Positions 52,548-64,000 of a stretch of 64,000 nt of DNA are shown in pieces; position 1 is the first letter of the stretch, and the number at the start of each line of letters is the position of its first letter. The notes beneath the pieces are model-generated. The model had not been told where the DNA came from and did no database searches. It saw nothing but the letters and a program-made list of their open reading frames with translations. This stretch comes from Atrichornis clamosus (taxonomy: Eukaryota > Chordata > Aves > Passeriformes > Menuridae): assembly GCA_013400975.1 (NCBI GenBank), contig WBMZ01003002.1:1-64000 (forward strand), written 5' to 3'. Made by a program: the position numbers and the translations under genes.

Positions 52548-53170
52548 ACTGTCATGCAATGTGATCTCATTAAAACACTGTGCTAGCTCAGGGGATCCTG
52601 CCCATAACAAAGCAAGTGGTTTTAGAAATGGAGTTACTGGAATAGAGCCTGATTTCCTACTGCCTGCATGATCTTTCAGGCCAGATGTTCAATATACAAA
52701 CTAAAAATTTTTCTCCCTTATACAAAATCCTCTTGTTCCCAAGTAATCAGCAAGGTTCGCATTTCACAGCAAAAATGGATCCTGCAAGTTTTCATTAGCA
52801 GCTGTAAGCCATAGCTGTCAAGGAAAAAACCTGACTGCACATTAAACACTGTAAAACTCCCGGCTTAACTTAAACCTGAAGACAAAACCTGGCTGAGTAG
52901 AAGGCACAGAAACCAACAGCAAGAGAACCAGTGCTAAATCCGATCGAGCATGCAAGGTCCAGTTCCCAAGGGGCTGTTTTTCAGGCACACAACAGCAGAG
53001 AAAAAGCCATGGACTGCTTGCTGTTGCAGTAGACTGAACACAGCCACTCCAAAGCCACACTTTTCTGCTATTGCACAGCCACACAACAGTCCAGCATGCA
53101 CAGCTACCCACTGCCCCTTTCCTTGAAAGGGATTAAAAAAGCCCTTGCCCCCACAGGGGACAGTAACCTG

Positions 53171-64000
<10,830 letters not shown>

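Larger units (their letters stand above)
51802..53170. other. Convergent 3' UTRs of LRRC41 and RAD54L
   Basis: LRRC41 (+) runs to about 52520 and RAD54L (-) from 53170 down to about the same point, judging by their poly(A) signals. The LRRC41 UTR includes a CR1 3' fragment. No separate gene is visible. Confidence 0.6.

Overview
The window is vertebrate nuclear DNA, almost certainly from a bird. All genes are split by short GT-AG introns. The interspersed repeats are CR1 LINE 3' ends and avian-type retroviral LTRs. The gene set (FAAH, NSUN4, UQCRH, LRRC41, RAD54L) matches the human 1p33 neighbourhood. I cannot name the species.

Layout. 1-36296 holds three complete FAAH-family (amidase signature) genes in tandem on the + strand: copy 1 (79-8427, FAAH itself by resemblance), copy 2 (11371-22088) and copy 3 (28031-36296). 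Copies 2 and 3 are closer to each other and fit the bird-type FAAH-like / vitamin D3 hydroxylase-associated protein (VDHAP) group. All three have 15 coding exons with the same phases and keep the Lys-Ser-Ser triad. A fourth, decayed copy is marked by a terminal-exon relic at 26333-26401. Then come NSUN4 (-, 37438-41681), UQCRH (-, 42910-43896), LRRC41 (+, 44215-51801) and the 3' two thirds of RAD54L (-, 53171 to beyond 64000). UQCRH and LRRC41 are divergent over a 318-bp CpG-rich promoter. LRRC41 and RAD54L converge, with poly(A) signals 37 bases apart. Copy 3 and NSUN4 also converge.

Functions. The FAAH genes hydrolyse fatty acid amides at internal membranes. NSUN4 (mitochondrial rRNA methylation) and UQCRH (complex III hinge) serve mitochondria. 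LRRC41 is a cullin-RING ligase receptor and RAD54L a recombination motor. They are neighbours by conserved synteny, not an operon-like unit.

Most notable. (1) Short exon-restricted tracts shared between FAAH paralogues (exon 5 and exon 7 of copies 2/3, exon 15 of copies 1/3) look like GC-biased gene conversion. (2) The pseudoexon relic of a fourth copy. (3) A higher-order minisatellite in NSUN4 intron 4, broken by a 120-N gap. (4) An assembly error at a single N (14126) that breaks exon 5 of copy 2. (5) The FAAH array is inverted relative to NSUN4 compared with human, as I recall the human order. I found no novel system beyond this evolving amidase cluster.
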